The translations under genes were made by a program, and so were the position numbers. Below, one piece after another: positions 34,200 through 44,566 of a DNA stretch of 64,000 bases; within the stretch, counting starts at the first letter, position 1, and every line of letters begins with the position of its first letter. The notes beneath the pieces are model-generated. The model worked only from the letters and a program-made list of their open reading frames with translations, did no database searches and was not told the DNA's origin. The DNA is from Agrobacterium larrymoorei (GTDB lineage: Bacteria; Pseudomonadota; Alphaproteobacteria; Rhizobiales; Rhizobiaceae). Where the stretch lies: the NCBI RefSeq assembly GCF_013322225.1, contig NZ_JAAMFB010000003.1, forward strand, positions 62,001 to 126,000. The letters run 5' to 3'.

Positions 34200-34778
34200 A
34201 TGCGGATATTGAAAGAAGCAAGGCCCGGCAAGTTTATCCGCTCTCGCGACGGTGCGGCAGCGATCGAGTTCGCCATTCTCGCCATTCCCTATTTCCTCGT
34301 CGTCTTCGCGATCCTTGAAACCTTTATCGCCATGCTTGGCGAACAGCTCGTGGTCAATGCGACCGATACCATGGCGCGCAAGCTGCGCACTGGCCAGATC
34401 AGCAGTACCATCAGCCGCGAAGAATTTCGCAAGCAGTTTTGCGCGGAAATTTCGGTTTTGATCACCTGTTCCGCGACCGAGATCAAGGTTCCGTCGAGGC
34501 TCTATATCGATCTCCGGCGCTTCAACACTTTCGCCGACATCCCCAAGACCGTCCCGCTGACGCCGATCGGACAGACCTTCGATCTCAATACGACGAGCTT
34601 CGGATTCACGCCGGGTGGACCAAGCACCATCAACATGCTGCGTGTCTATTACCGCTGGCAGGTCATCACAGATCTGGTGCGGCCTTTCCTGACCAAAATC
34701 CGTCCGGCCGATGGCTCCATGCCCTCGCACTTCCTGATCGTTGCCACCGATGCCTACCGTAATGAGGCCTATCAATGA
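34200..34778 (+). CDS. TadE-like pseudopilin protein, first of pair
   Basis: This 192-residue protein has a basic stretch then the prepilin-like RSRDGAAAIEFAILAIPYFL (residues about 14-33), with the helix continuing to about 45. The cleavage pattern G/AAAIEF matches TadE/TadF pseudopilins cut by CpaA/TadV. The rest is a periplasmic domain with two cysteines (FC at about 81 and TC at about 90). It overlaps the second TadE gene by 4 bp. It likely serves the Tad pilus cluster 15 kb upstream. Confidence 0.85.
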   Translation: MRILKEARPGKFIRSRDGAAAIEFAILAIPYFLVVFAILETFIAMLGEQLVVNATDTMARKLRTGQISSTISREEFRKQFCAEISVLITCSATEIKVPSRLYIDLRRFNTFADIPKTVPLTPIGQTFDLNTTSFGFTPGGPSTINMLRVYYRWQVITDLVRPFLTKIRPADGSMPSHFLIVATDAYRNEAYQ

Positions 34779-35365
34779 CGGGCCGTGAAAATCCTTTTTC
34801 CGGGTTTTGGAAGCAGTCAGGAAGACTGGTTCGCCGCTTTTCGAAAGATCGCAAGGGCGTCGGTGCCATCGAGTTTGCGATTATCTTTCCGTTGCTGGTG
34901 TCGCTCTACATCACCTCTTTCGAGTTGACTGTCGGTTTCAGCGTTTACAAACGCGCGACGAGAGCTGCGGGTTCGGTCGCCGATCTGGTGTCCCAGCAGG
35001 CGACGGTCGACAAGGCCTATCTCGGTACCATGAGGGATGTCGCTTCAGCCATTTTCGTGCCTTACAACACCAATGGCATAAGCCTCAAGATCACCGGAAT
35101 TCAGGTGGATGCCAATCGTCAGGCGACCGTAAAGTGGTCGTGGGATCAGTCGGAGGGCCGACCATATGCGCCAAATACGCCGGTAAGAGTGCCCGACAAT
35201 CTGTTGCAGCCGAACGCTTTTCTCATTCATTCGGAACTCAGCGTTCCACATAATCTCCTGATGTTCATGTCGTCGCTGTCATCCAGCATCACGCCGATCA
35301 GGATCGGGCGGGACTATTATTTCGCCAAGCGCGAAACAGACGCCATCACCTGCAGCAACTGCTGA
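34775..35365 (+). CDS. TadE-like pseudopilin protein, second of pair
   Basis: This 196-residue protein has a basic N-terminus and the prepilin-like KGVGAIEFAIIFPLLVSLYI (residues about 27-46), with Glu at +5 when cleaved after Gly. The C-terminal domain ends in a Cys pair (ITCSNC). It starts inside the end of the first TadE gene (4-bp overlap), so the two are co-translated. TadE and TadF minor pseudopilins are required for Tad pilus output. Confidence 0.86.
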   Translation: MTGRENPFSGFWKQSGRLVRRFSKDRKGVGAIEFAIIFPLLVSLYITSFELTVGFSVYKRATRAAGSVADLVSQQATVDKAYLGTMRDVASAIFVPYNTNGISLKITGIQVDANRQATVKWSWDQSEGRPYAPNTPVRVPDNLLQPNAFLIHSELSVPHNLLMFMSSLSSSITPIRIGRDYYFAKRETDAITCSNC

Positions 35366-35387
35366 GCGAGATTGTCTTTTGAAAGGA

Positions 35388-35414
35388 AAGAGGCCGCGCA
35401 TTGCGCAGCCTCTT
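35388..35414. terminator. Bidirectional terminator between TadE pair and MFS gene
   Basis: AAGAGGC (35388-35394) and GCCTCTT (35408-35414) enclose a second inner stem GCGC/GCGC. It lies between convergent genes, with CTTATT on one side and T-rich sequence on the other strand. Confidence 0.7.
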
Positions 35415-35419
35415 CTTAT

Positions 35420-36742
35420 TCACTCTGATGGCATGTCCAGCGTGCGGCTGAACCAGAGCGCGATTATGGTGCATACGGCGCCCGACAACAGATAGAGACC
35501 GACCGCGAAAAGGCCGAACTCCGCCGAAAAACCGAGTGCCACCAGCGGCGCGAAACCTGCACCGATTACCCAGGAAATATCCGAGGTGATGGACGCTCCA
35601 GTATAGCGGTATTCCCTGCTGAAGCGGGACGCGAGCGCACCGCCTGCCTGACCGAAGGACAGGCCGAGAAGCGAGAAGCCGATCAACACGAAGAGATAAC
35701 GCCCGATATCCCCGGATGACAGGAGGATCGGCGCCACGAAGCTAAAGATGCCGATCATTATGGCGGCGATGGCGAGCAGCTTGCGGCGACCGATCCTGTC
35801 TGCCAGCACGCCGGACAACACGATCATGCCGCCGCCGATAATGGCGCTGACGAACTGGACGAACAGAAAGTCGGACAGACGTTGGTCGGTTTTCAGGACG
35901 ACCCAGCTGATCGGGAAAACCGTGACCAGATGGAACAGTGCGAAGCTCGCCAGCGGCACGAATGCACCGGTGACGACCACGCGCGACTGGCTGCGCAGCA
36001 TCTCGAACATTGGCTTCGGTTCCAACTCATGCTGCGAGAGCATGGCCTGAAACTCCGGCGTCACGATCATGCGAAGACGGGCAAACAGCGCCAAAACATT
36101 GAGCGCAAGTGCCACGAAGAACGGGAAGCGCCAGCCCCAGGCCAGAAATTCCGGGTTGGAAAGCTGGGTGACGAAGATGATGAAGAAGGCGCTTGCAAGG
36201 CCAAAGCCCATAGCGGCACCCACTTGCGGCATCATCGCGTACCAGCCGCGCTGTTTTTCAGGTGCGTTCATGGCCAGCAGCGAGACCAGCCCGTCCCATG
36301 CGCCGCCAAGGCCCACGCCCTGACCGATGCGGAACAGCGCAAGCAGGAGGGGAGCGATCATGCCCGCATCGTCGTAAGACGGAAGGAAGCTGATCGCCAT
36401 GGTGGAGCCACAGAGCGTAAAGAGTGCCATGGTCAGTTTCACGGCGCGGCCGAAACGTCGGTCGATCTGCAGGAAAAGGAGAGAGCCGAAGGGACGCGCA
36501 ATGAAGGCAAGGGAAAATACGGCAAAGGAATAAAGAGTGGCTGTCAGCGGGTCGGCATAGGAAAAGAAGACGTAGGGGAAGACGAGAGCCGATGCGATGG
36601 CATAAACGAAGAAGTCGAAGAATTCCGTCATTCTGGCAAGGATGACCGCAATGGTGATGCGGTCGGGGTCGACTGCGACCGTTTTTCTGTCTTTGTCTGC
36701 ACTGCTCGGCCCGTCAAATCTGGCCGTATCCGTAAAGCTCAT
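35420..36742 (-). CDS. MFS transporter, metabolite:proton symporter type
   Basis: This 440-residue protein has 12 membrane segments and the loop-2 motif FIARPFGSLLFLQIDRRFGR (about 85-105), followed by GVGLGGAWDG near 145. It resembles the ProP/ShiA/KgtP group that takes up organic acids or osmolytes with protons, but the substrate is unknown. GGAGGGAATATC precedes the ATG. It is a single gene, convergent with the TadE pair and divergent from cyoA. Confidence 0.86.
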   Translation of the reverse strand: MSFTDTARFDGPSSADKDRKTVAVDPDRITIAVILARMTEFFDFFVYAIASALVFPYVFFSYADPLTATLYSFAVFSLAFIARPFGSLLFLQIDRRFGRAVKLTMALFTLCGSTMAISFLPSYDDAGMIAPLLLALFRIGQGVGLGGAWDGLVSLLAMNAPEKQRGWYAMMPQVGAAMGFGLASAFFIIFVTQLSNPEFLAWGWRFPFFVALALNVLALFARLRMIVTPEFQAMLSQHELEPKPMFEMLRSQSRVVVTGAFVPLASFALFHLVTVFPISWVVLKTDQRLSDFLFVQFVSAIIGGGMIVLSGVLADRIGRRKLLAIAAIMIGIFSFVAPILLSSGDIGRYLFVLIGFSLLGLSFGQAGGALASRFSREYRYTGASITSDISWVIGAGFAPLVALGFSAEFGLFAVGLYLLSGAVCTIIALWFSRTLDMPSE

Positions 36743-37037
36743 GATATTCCCTCCTGCGTATGGCGAACCATTTTCGTAACGCGTCGGCTCCTCTTCCGTT
36801 GCGTTACATGCGGCGGATTGTCACACAGGGTACGAACGTGGTCAAACAGAATTACCCGGAACGGACTTGCACAAATGCGGTTCGATGAGATAATCCGACC
36901 ACTTACCGTCCAGGCGAAACGCCAAAGTCTTTGTTGCACCGCAAAATCACGCTGCACCGCGACAAAATTACGCATTTATTAAATGACGTTTGGCAATTAA
37001 CCCGCCGAGACATATCGAAATAATCGAGTTCAAGAAC

Positions 37038-38138
37038 GTGCGCACGATCAAGAAAATTTCCGCGGCCTTAGTGGGCCTGTCGTCGTTGCTGTTGCTTAGC
37101 GGCTGTAACCTCGTCGTCATGAACCCATCGGGTGATATCGCCCGCCAGCAGGCGGACCTGATTATCACATCCACCGTTCTGATGCTGCTGATCATCGTTC
37201 CGGTCCTGGCGCTGACGCTGTTCTTCGCATGGAAGTACCGCGAATCCGCCAAGGCGGAAGATTATGATCCCGAGTGGCACCACTCCACACGTCTGGAGAT
37301 GGTCATCTGGTCCGCGCCGGTTGCCATCATTCTGATGCTCGGCACCGTCACTTGGATCGCCACGCACCGCCTCGATCCTTACCGCCCGCTCGATCGCATC
37401 GACGAAGACCGTCAGGTCACGGCAGATATCAAGCCGATCACCGTCGAAGTCGTTTCGATGGACTGGAAATGGCTGTTCATCTATCCTGAACTCGGCATCG
37501 GCAGCGTCAACGAGTTCGCAGCGCCGGTGGATGTTCCGATCAACTTCAAGATCACCGGCACCACCGCCATGAATTCCTTCTATGTTCCGGCGCTGGCAGG
37601 CCAGATTTATTCGATGGGCGGTATGCAGACCAAGCTGCACGCGGTCATCAACCATGAAGGCGTTTATGACGGCTTCTCGGCCAACTTCTCCGGCCCCGGC
37701 TTCTCGCATATGCGCTTCAAGTTCCACGGTCTGAGCAAGGAAGGCTTCGACCAGTGGGTTGCCAAGGTCAAGGATGGCGGCAAGCCGTTCGGTCGCATGG
37801 AATATCTGGATCTCGCAAAGCCTTCCGAGCGTGATCCGGTTCAGCACTTCGCCAATGTCGATCCTGAGCTTTACGATGCCATCCTCAACCGCTGCGTAGA
37901 GCCCAACAAGCTCTGCATGCGCGACATGATGCACATCGACGCCAATGGCGGCGGCGGCAAGGAAGGCATCGATATCGCCAAGGCGCTGAACTCCGTGGTC
38001 TGCACCCCGCTTTCGCCTTACGGCATGGCATCCGGTCCGCAGTCCATGCCAGCCGCCATCGAAGGCCAGACATTCGAGCCCGCAGCGCTGCCGCAGATCA
38101 AGGCGGAAACCGCGCCGCCCGCCGGAAATGCTGGCTAA
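37038..38138 (+). CDS. cyoA: Cytochrome o ubiquinol oxidase subunit II
   Basis: This is subunit II of the bo3-type quinol oxidase. From a GTG start at 37038 the 366-residue protein has a lipoprotein signal (LLLLSGC, cysteine at about 23), two membrane helices (about 40-65 and 90-110) and a cupredoxin domain without copper ligands (MDWKWLFIYPELGIG). A TTG at 36990 extends the frame 16 residues without a ribosome site, so GTG is preferred. It heads cyoABCD. Its C-terminus has a Pro/Ala-rich tail. Confidence 0.93.
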   Translation: MRTIKKISAALVGLSSLLLLSGCNLVVMNPSGDIARQQADLIITSTVLMLLIIVPVLALTLFFAWKYRESAKAEDYDPEWHHSTRLEMVIWSAPVAIILMLGTVTWIATHRLDPYRPLDRIDEDRQVTADIKPITVEVVSMDWKWLFIYPELGIGSVNEFAAPVDVPINFKITGTTAMNSFYVPALAGQIYSMGGMQTKLHAVINHEGVYDGFSANFSGPGFSHMRFKFHGLSKEGFDQWVAKVKDGGKPFGRMEYLDLAKPSERDPVQHFANVDPELYDAILNRCVEPNKLCMRDMMHIDANGGGGKEGIDIAKALNSVVCTPLSPYGMASGPQSMPAAIEGQTFEPAALPQIKAETAPPAGNAG

Positions 38139-38203
38139 GACATAAACCGATTATCTGCGGCGCGCTTTCGCGCCGCTTCGTGATTTGAAATCAAGAGGCT
38201 AAA

Positions 38204-40210
38204 ATGGTCGCCACCACCGATCAAACGTCTTCCTTCCTGTTCGGGAAGCTGACGTGGGAATCCATCCCTCTGCATGAGCCCATCCTTATCGTCACCTTCA
38301 TCGCGGTGGCACTGGGCGGCATCGCCCTTCTTGGGCTGCTCACCTATTTCAAGCTCTGGGGTTATCTCTGGAAGGAATGGTTTACATCCATCGATCACAA
38401 GAAGATCGGTATCATGTACATCATCCTGGCACTCGTCATGCTGTTGCGCGGCTTTGCCGATGCCGTCATGATGCGTCTCCAGCAGGCCATCGCGTCCGGT
38501 GGCTCCGAAGGCTATCTCAACCCGCACCACTACGACCAGATCTTTACCGCCCACGGCGTGATCATGATCCTGTTCGTGGCCATGCCGATGATCACGGGTC
38601 TGATGAACTTCGTCATTCCGTTGCAGATCGGCGCGCGTGACGTTTCCTTCCCGTTCCTCAACAACTTCTCCTTCTGGATGACCACGGCTGGCGCCGTCAT
38701 CACCATGATCTCGCTGTTCATCGGTGAATATGCGCAGACGGGCTGGCTGGCCTATCCTCCGCTGTCAGGCATTCAGGGAAGTCCGACTGTCGGTGTCGAC
38801 TATTACATCTGGGGTCTACAGATCGCCGGTGTGGGAACGACGCTGTCGGGCATCAACCTGATCGTGACGATCATCAAGATGCGCGCACCGGGCATGACCA
38901 TGATGCGCCTGCCGATCTTCGTCTGGACCTCGCTGTGTTCGAACATCCTGATCGTGGCATCCTTCCCGATCCTGACCGGCACGCTCGCACTTCTGACGCT
39001 TGACCGTTACGTTGGTACGAACTTCTTCACCAACGATCTCGGCGGCAACCCGATGATGTATGTCAACCTCATCTGGATCTGGGGCCACCCGGAAGTTTAC
39101 ATCCTCATTCTGCCCGCTTTCGGTATCTTCTCCGAAATCGTCTCGACCTTCGCACGCAAGCGCCTGTTCGGTTACACCTCGATGGTTTACGCCACCGTGG
39201 TCATCACCATCCTCGCTTACATCGTGTGGCTGCACCACTTCTTCACCATGGGTTCGGGTGCCAGCGTCAATGCCTTCTTCGGCATCACGACCATGATCAT
39301 CTCGATCCCGACGGGTGCGAAGATCTTCAACTGGCTGTTCACCATGTATAAGGGCCGCATCAATTTCGATGTCCCCATGCTGTGGACCGTCGGCTTCATG
39401 ATCACCTTCGTCATCGGCGGCATGACGGGCGTTCTGCTCGCCGTTCCTCCGGCTGACTTCGTGCTGCACAACTCGCTGTTCCTGGTTGCCCACTTCCATA
39501 ACGTGATCATCGGCGGCGTGCTGTTCGGCGTTCTCGCCGGCATCGTCTACTGGTTCCCGAAGGCTTTCGGTTACCGTCTCGATCCGTTCTGGGGCAAGCT
39601 GTCCTTCTGGTTCTGGTTCACCGGCTTCTACTTCGCCTTCATGCCGCTCTACGTGCTCGGACTGATGGGTGTTACCCGCCGTCTCAGCCAGTTCGAAGAC
39701 ACCTCGTTGCAGGTCTGGTTCATTGTCGCTGCCTTCGGTGCCTTCCTGATCGCACTCGGCATCGCCTGCTTCCTCATCCAGCTTCTCGTCAGCTTCCTGA
39801 AGCGCGAGCAGCTGCGTGACCTGTCGGGCGACCCCTTCGACGGTCGCACGCTGGAGTGGTCCACGTCTTCGCCGCCGCCTGCCTATAACTTCGCGTTCAC
39901 GCCTGTCATCCATGATGTCGATGCCTGGGCTGACATGAAGAAGCGCGGTGCGGAACGTCCGGTGGAAGGGTTCATTCCCATCCATATGCCGAAGAACACC
40001 GGAACGGGCGTCATTCTCAGCGCCATCAGCGTGGCGCTCGGTTTCGCACTGGTCTGGCACATCTGGTGGCTGGTGATCGCAACCTTCGTTGCCATCATCG
40101 CGGTCTCCATCGCTCACACCTTCAACTACAATCGCGACTATTACATTCCGGCATCGGATGTGACGGAAGTCGAAGCAGAACGTACGAAGCTGCTGGCAAA
40201 TCAGGCGTAA
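38204..40210 (+). CDS. cyoB: Cytochrome o ubiquinol oxidase subunit I
   Basis: This 668-residue catalytic subunit oxidises ubiquinol and reduces oxygen at the haem o-CuB centre while pumping protons. Visible are the membrane motif [12 protein letters not shown] (low-spin haem His), [15 protein letters not shown] (CuB His and Tyr) and [12 protein letters not shown] (two CuB histidines), and the family length of about 663. It lies 65 bp after cyoA with AAGAGG before the start. Confidence 0.97.
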   Translation: MVATTDQTSSFLFGKLTWESIPLHEPILIVTFIAVALGGIALLGLLTYFKLWGYLWKEWFTSIDHKKIGIMYIILALVMLLRGFADAVMMRLQQAIASGGSEGYLNPHHYDQIFTAHGVIMILFVAMPMITGLMNFVIPLQIGARDVSFPFLNNFSFWMTTAGAVITMISLFIGEYAQTGWLAYPPLSGIQGSPTVGVDYYIWGLQIAGVGTTLSGINLIVTIIKMRAPGMTMMRLPIFVWTSLCSNILIVASFPILTGTLALLTLDRYVGTNFFTNDLGGNPMMYVNLIWIWGHPEVYILILPAFGIFSEIVSTFARKRLFGYTSMVYATVVITILAYIVWLHHFFTMGSGASVNAFFGITTMIISIPTGAKIFNWLFTMYKGRINFDVPMLWTVGFMITFVIGGMTGVLLAVPPADFVLHNSLFLVAHFHNVIIGGVLFGVLAGIVYWFPKAFGYRLDPFWGKLSFWFWFTGFYFAFMPLYVLGLMGVTRRLSQFEDTSLQVWFIVAAFGAFLIALGIACFLIQLLVSFLKREQLRDLSGDPFDGRTLEWSTSSPPPAYNFAFTPVIHDVDAWADMKKRGAERPVEGFIPIHMPKNTGTGVILSAISVALGFALVWHIWWLVIATFVAIIAVSIAHTFNYNRDYYIPASDVTEVEAERTKLLANQA

Positions 40211-40214
40211 CAGA

Positions 40215-40841
40215 ATGTCTCAAGCACCTGCACAGACCGCGGATAGCGCGGAAAAGCCGGTCTTCTACCTGAAGGAAGACCACCACCCGGAAAACGGCAC
40301 GTCGCTGGGTTTCTGGCTGTATCTGATGAGCGACTGCCTGATCTTCGCAACGCTCTTCGCAACCTATGCCGTGGTCGGTCGCAGCTATGCGGCCGGTCCT
40401 TCCGGCGCGGATCTGTTCGATCTCAAGCTGGTCGCCATCAACACCGGTTTCCTGCTGTTTTCTTCCATCACCTATGGCTTTGCCATGCTGGAAGCGCAGA
40501 AGAAGAAGGTCAACTCGACCCTGATCTGGCTCGCCATCACCGGCCTGTTCGGTCTCGCCTTCCTCGGGCTGGAACTTTACGAGTTTCATCACCTGATTGA
40601 AGAGGGAGCTGGTCCGCAGCGTTCGGCGTTCCTGTCGGCCTTCTTCGCGCTCGTCGGCACCCACGGTCTGCACGTCACCTTCGGCGTGATCTGGCTCGTG
40701 ACGCTGATGGTTCAGGTGAAGAAGTACGGTCTTCATGCAGCCAACATGCGCCGCCTGACGTGCCTGTCCATGTTCTGGCACTTCCTCGACGTCATCTGGA
40801 TCGGCGTCTTTTCCTTCGTCTATCTGGTTGGAGTTCTGTAA
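40215..40841 (+). CDS. cyoC: Cytochrome o ubiquinol oxidase subunit III
   Basis: This 208-residue subunit has five membrane helices (for example GFWLYLMSDCLIFATLFATY near 35 and ending WHFLDVIWIGVFSFVYLVGV). It is four bases after cyoB, and its TAA shares an A with the cyoD start (TAATG), so translation is coupled. A structural and proton-related subunit of the oxidase. Confidence 0.96.
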   Translation: MSQAPAQTADSAEKPVFYLKEDHHPENGTSLGFWLYLMSDCLIFATLFATYAVVGRSYAAGPSGADLFDLKLVAINTGFLLFSSITYGFAMLEAQKKKVNSTLIWLAITGLFGLAFLGLELYEFHHLIEEGAGPQRSAFLSAFFALVGTHGLHVTFGVIWLVTLMVQVKKYGLHAANMRRLTCLSMFWHFLDVIWIGVFSFVYLVGVL

Positions 40842-41248
40842 TGGCTTCGAACGCACACTCTCACGATCATGGTCATGACCACGGTCACGACGATCACCAC
40901 CACGAAAGTGGCGAAGATCACGGCTCGTTCAAGAGCTATATGATCGGCTTCATCCTGTCCGTTATCCTCACGGCCATTCCTTTCTGGCTGGTGATGGCAG
41001 ACGTGCTGGAAAACCGCACCGCGACCGTCATGGTCATCATGCTCTTTGGCGTGGTTCAGGTTTTCGTGCACATGATCTACTTCCTGCACATGAACACAAA
41101 GTCGCAGGGCGGCTGGATATTCATGTCGCTGCTGTTCACCCTGGTCGTCGTTATGATCACGCTCGTCGGCTCGCTTTGGGTCATGTACAACATGAACAAG
41201 AACATGATGCCGCCCATGACCATGGAGCAGATGCAGAATCTGCCCTGA
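40841..41248 (+). CDS. cyoD: Cytochrome o ubiquinol oxidase subunit IV, His-rich N-terminus
   Basis: This 135-residue subunit has three membrane helices in residues about 35-115. Unusually, residues 6-27 hold about ten histidines in HSHDHGHDHGHDDHHH, a metal-binding style tail; typical CyoD proteins start with a short polar segment. The ATG at 40841 overlaps the cyoC stop by one base. The protein stabilises the haem-copper centre of the oxidase. It ends the cyo operon proper, with SURF1 next. Confidence 0.95.
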   Translation: MASNAHSHDHGHDHGHDDHHHESGEDHGSFKSYMIGFILSVILTAIPFWLVMADVLENRTATVMVIMLFGVVQVFVHMIYFLHMNTKSQGGWIFMSLLFTLVVVMITLVGSLWVMYNMNKNMMPPMTMEQMQNLP

Positions 41249-41315
41249 CCATCCAAGGGTCATCGATACCGAAGTCCGCGCCGGACAGGCGCGGACCGTT
41301 TCTCCGAGAAGACAG

Positions 41316-41353
41316 ATAACCCCATGAATCGGAGAGCGGATTCATGGGGTTAT
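41316..41353 (+). repeat. 15-bp perfect inverted repeat between cyoD and SURF1 gene
   Basis: ATAACCCCATGAATC (41316-41330) and GATTCATGGGGTTAT (41339-41353) are exactly complementary around an 8-base loop and are followed by TTTGTTG. It could be a terminator or attenuator that sets SURF1 expression below that of the oxidase subunits. Confidence 0.7.
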
Positions 41354-41374
41354 TTGTTGAGCAGGAAGCTCTTG

Positions 41375-42142
41375 ATGAACACCCCGACACAATCCCGTTC
41401 CGCCAGAGGCATTCGCCCCGCCGCAATCGTCGTCATCCTTTTGACGGTGGTGCTGACCGGCCTTTTTCTGATGCTCGGCACATGGCAGGTGAAGCGCCTG
41501 TCGTGGAAACTCGACCTCATCGCGCAGGTCGAAGAGCGCGCCCATGCGGAGCCGGTCGATGCGCCACCTGCCAGCGAATGGGCAACGCTCAACGACCCCA
41601 CGTCCTATGAATATCGCCGCGTGCGCCTCTCCGGCACATTCCGTCATCAGGACGAAGTGCAGGTCTATACCGTCTCCGGTCTGGGCCCCGGTTACTGGGT
41701 GCTGACGCCCTTGCAGCGGCCCGATGGCTCCATCGTCATCGTCAATCGCGGCTTCGTGCCGAGCGAAAAACGGGAGCCTTCCAGCCGTCCTGAAGGCGAG
41801 GTTCCGGGTGAGGTCAACGTCGTCGGCCTGATGCGTGCGCCGGAAACCGGCGGGCTGTTCCTGCGCACCAATGCGCCTGCGGAAAACCGCTGGTATTCAC
41901 GCAACATCGCCCAGATCGCAGAGGTCAAGGGCTTACAAAACGCGGCACCCTTCTACGTGGATGCAGACGCCACCCCCAATCCCGGCGGCCTGCCAATCGG
42001 CGGCAAGACCGTGCTGAGCTTTCCCAACAACCATCTCTCCTACGCCATCACATGGTATGTTCTGGCAGCGATGATGGTGGGGGCTGGATGGTTCGTGACG
42101 CGCAACCTCAATGCGCCGAAGCGCCCTTCGGAAGATGAGTGA
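41375..42142 (+). CDS. SURF1 family protein (oxidase assembly factor)
   Basis: This 255-residue protein has two membrane helices, one near residue 15-35 (GLFLMLGTWQVKRL just after it) and one near the C-terminus (ITWYVLAAMMVGAGWFV), with a large periplasmic loop between them. The family pattern GTWQVKRL and RGFVP is clear. SURF1 proteins help place haem in terminal oxidases; next to cyo it probably serves the bo3 enzyme. AGGAAG before the ATG at 41375 decides that start over an upstream ATG at 41324 that lies in the inverted repeat. Confidence 0.92.
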   Translation: MNTPTQSRSARGIRPAAIVVILLTVVLTGLFLMLGTWQVKRLSWKLDLIAQVEERAHAEPVDAPPASEWATLNDPTSYEYRRVRLSGTFRHQDEVQVYTVSGLGPGYWVLTPLQRPDGSIVIVNRGFVPSEKREPSSRPEGEVPGEVNVVGLMRAPETGGLFLRTNAPAENRWYSRNIAQIAEVKGLQNAAPFYVDADATPNPGGLPIGGKTVLSFPNNHLSYAITWYVLAAMMVGAGWFVTRNLNAPKRPSEDE

Positions 42143-42248
42143 GCTGCGGGACAAGGCAGCGCAATAAAGCGTTTCACCTTTTCGTGTCCGTTGTCTTATA
42201 AAGCCACTTTACACTGCGGCGCTTCCGCCGCTTCTTTTGTGGTGAGCT

Positions 42249-43469
42249 ATGGCGCGCGCATTTCTAATGGTTCTGGATTCCTTCGGTGTCGGCGGTGCGC
42301 CGGATGCGGAGCATTATGGCGACCTCGGCTCCAACACGCTTGGTCACATCGCCGAATTCTGCGCAGCAGGTGCGGCGGATCGTGCCGGGCTTCGCTCAGG
42401 TCCTTTGAAGCTGCCGAATATGTCGGCGCTGGGCCTTCTCAAAATCGCCGAACAGGCAAGCGGCTATGTGCCTGCGGGCATGGAGCAGCCGGAACGCATC
42501 TACGGTCTTCATGGCTGCGCCAATGAAGTCTCCAAGGGCAAGGACACGCCTTCCGGCCACTGGGAAATTGCAGGCACGCCCGTCAGCTTCGACTGGGGCT
42601 ATTTCCCGATGGAGGGCGATGCCTTTTCGCCGGAACTGGTGGAGCTTATCTGTGAAGAGGGCGGTATACCCGGCATTCTCGGCAACTGCCACGCATCCGG
42701 TACGGATATCATCGCACGGCTGGGTGAGGAGCATATCCGCACCGGCAAGCCGATCTGCTACACCTCCTCCGATTCCGTCTTTCAGATAGCGGCCCACGAG
42801 ACGCATTTCGGGCTGGATCGCCTGATCGCCCTTTGCGAGGTGGTTCGCAAGGAGCTTGACCCGTTGAATATTGGCCGCGTCATTGCCCGTCCTTTTGTGG
42901 GCGAAACCGCGGCGACGTTTGCCCGCACCGGTAACCGCCGCGATTTCTCCGTGCTTCCGCCTGAGCCGACGCTGCTTGATCGGCTGGTGGAGATGGATCG
43001 CAAGGTACTGGCCATCGGCAAGATAGGCGATATCTATGCGCATCAGGGCGTTTCCCGCGTCATCAAGGCAAACGGCAACGAGGCGTTGATGGATGCGACG
43101 CTGGAGGCCATGGACGAAGCTTTGAACGGCGATCTGGTCTTCACCAATTTCGTGGATTTCGACATGAACTACGGCCACCGCCGCGATGTGGCTGGCTATG
43201 CGGCAGCGCTGGAAGCCTTCGACGCTCGCCTGCCGGAAATCCATCGCAAGATGCAGCCCGGCGATATCGCCATTCTGACAGCCGACCACGGCTGCGATCC
43301 GACCTGGCGCGGCACCGACCATACCCGGGAGCGCGTGCCGATCATGGCCTTCGGCCCCGGTATTCGAGAACGCAATATCGGCATTCGTTCATCCTTTGCC
43401 GATATTGGCGAAACGATTGCAAAATATCTCAGCATACCGGCTGGAAGGCACGGCAGGAGTTTTATGTGA
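42249..43469 (+). CDS. deoB: Phosphopentomutase
   Basis: This 406-residue enzyme interconverts ribose-1-phosphate and ribose-5-phosphate, and the deoxy forms, in nucleoside catabolism. It is an alkaline-phosphatase-fold metalloenzyme: [13 protein letters not shown] near residue 10, [10 protein letters not shown] near 97 (site of the phosphorylated Thr), DHGCDPT near 343 and HTRER near 355 are visible. Its last four bases overlap the add start. It opens a deoB-add-upp nucleoside salvage group. Confidence 0.97.
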   Translation: MARAFLMVLDSFGVGGAPDAEHYGDLGSNTLGHIAEFCAAGAADRAGLRSGPLKLPNMSALGLLKIAEQASGYVPAGMEQPERIYGLHGCANEVSKGKDTPSGHWEIAGTPVSFDWGYFPMEGDAFSPELVELICEEGGIPGILGNCHASGTDIIARLGEEHIRTGKPICYTSSDSVFQIAAHETHFGLDRLIALCEVVRKELDPLNIGRVIARPFVGETAATFARTGNRRDFSVLPPEPTLLDRLVEMDRKVLAIGKIGDIYAHQGVSRVIKANGNEALMDATLEAMDEALNGDLVFTNFVDFDMNYGHRRDVAGYAAALEAFDARLPEIHRKMQPGDIAILTADHGCDPTWRGTDHTRERVPIMAFGPGIRERNIGIRSSFADIGETIAKYLSIPAGRHGRSFM

Positions 43470-44458
43470 CATCCCATCTTTTGAAAGCCGAAATCCACTG
43501 CCACCTGGAAGGGGCAGCGCCGCCAGCCCTCGTCGTCGAGCAGGCCCGCAAATACAATGTCGATACCAGCGCATTCCTGCGGGACGGCACCTATGTCTGG
43601 AGCGATTTTGCCGAGTTCATCCAGTGCTATGACGCGGTGGCACAGGTGTTCAAAACGGAAGAAGATTATGCGCTTCTGACCGAAACCTATCTCACCGAGC
43701 TTGCCAGCGAAAACACGATCTATAGTGAGCTGATCATCTCGCCGGATCACGGCGACCGCATCGGTCTGGGTGCCGACGCCTATCTCTCCGGCATTGCCGA
43801 GGGCATTCGGCTGGCAAAGGAAAAGACCGGTATCGAAGCCCGTATCATCGTTACCGGAGAACGGCATTTCGGCCCGGAAAGCGTCATCGCCGCTGCGGAA
43901 TATGCGGCGCGCGTGAAGCACCCGTTGATCACCGGCTTCAACATGGCGGGTGAGGAACGCATGGGCCGCGTGGCGGATTATGCCCGCGCCTTCGATATCG
44001 CCCGCGACGCGGGGCTTGGCCTCACCATCCACGCAGGCGAAGTGTGTGGTGCGTTCAGCGTTGCTGATGCTCTCGATCTGGTTAAACCGCAGCGTATCGG
44101 CCATGGCGTGCGGGCTATCGAGGACGATGCGCTGGTAACGCGTCTGGGGGAGCTCGGCACCGTGCTGGAGGTCTGCCCCGGCTCGAATATCGCGCTCAGC
44201 GTCTATCCGGATTTTGCCAGCCATCCGCTGAAGCGCCTGCGTGATGCGGGCGTGCGGGTCTGCATCAGCTCCGACGATCCGCCGTTCTTCGCCACTTCGC
44301 TGGCGCAGGAATACGAGATCGCCCGCCATGCCTTCGGTTTCAGCGATGCCGAGATCAATTCCTTGACGCGAACGGCCCTGGAGGCCGCGTTCGTTGATGA
44401 GGCGACACGCGGCACGCTGCTTGCGAAACTCGATGCCTCAATGTCCGCTGCGATGTAA
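43466..44458 (+). CDS. add: Adenosine deaminase
   Basis: This 330-residue zinc enzyme converts adenosine to inosine. [13 protein letters not shown] near residue 8 gives the first two metal histidines, HAGEVCG near 192 the third with the catalytic Glu, RIGHGVRA near 217 and SSDDPPFF near 273 complete the site. The start is GTG at 43466, four bases overlapping the deoB stop. A family of adenine deaminases is similar, so adenine remains a possible substrate. Confidence 0.93.
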   Translation: MTSHLLKAEIHCHLEGAAPPALVVEQARKYNVDTSAFLRDGTYVWSDFAEFIQCYDAVAQVFKTEEDYALLTETYLTELASENTIYSELIISPDHGDRIGLGADAYLSGIAEGIRLAKEKTGIEARIIVTGERHFGPESVIAAAEYAARVKHPLITGFNMAGEERMGRVADYARAFDIARDAGLGLTIHAGEVCGAFSVADALDLVKPQRIGHGVRAIEDDALVTRLGELGTVLEVCPGSNIALSVYPDFASHPLKRLRDAGVRVCISSDDPPFFATSLAQEYEIARHAFGFSDAEINSLTRTALEAAFVDEATRGTLLAKLDASMSAAM

Positions 44459-44566
44459 GGGCGGCTACGCAACATAGCGGCGTAAAATGCCTCTGCGGTC
44501 TTGCGAAGCCCCGCCATTCGGTGAAATAGAAAAACGATACAAAATAAAAAGGAAAGGCCAGCTTCC

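Noticed and set aside
38816-40117. 433-codon minus-strand ORF opposite cyoB
   Set aside because: Mirror of the highly conserved oxidase subunit I; the product is low-complexity and charged with no family signature.
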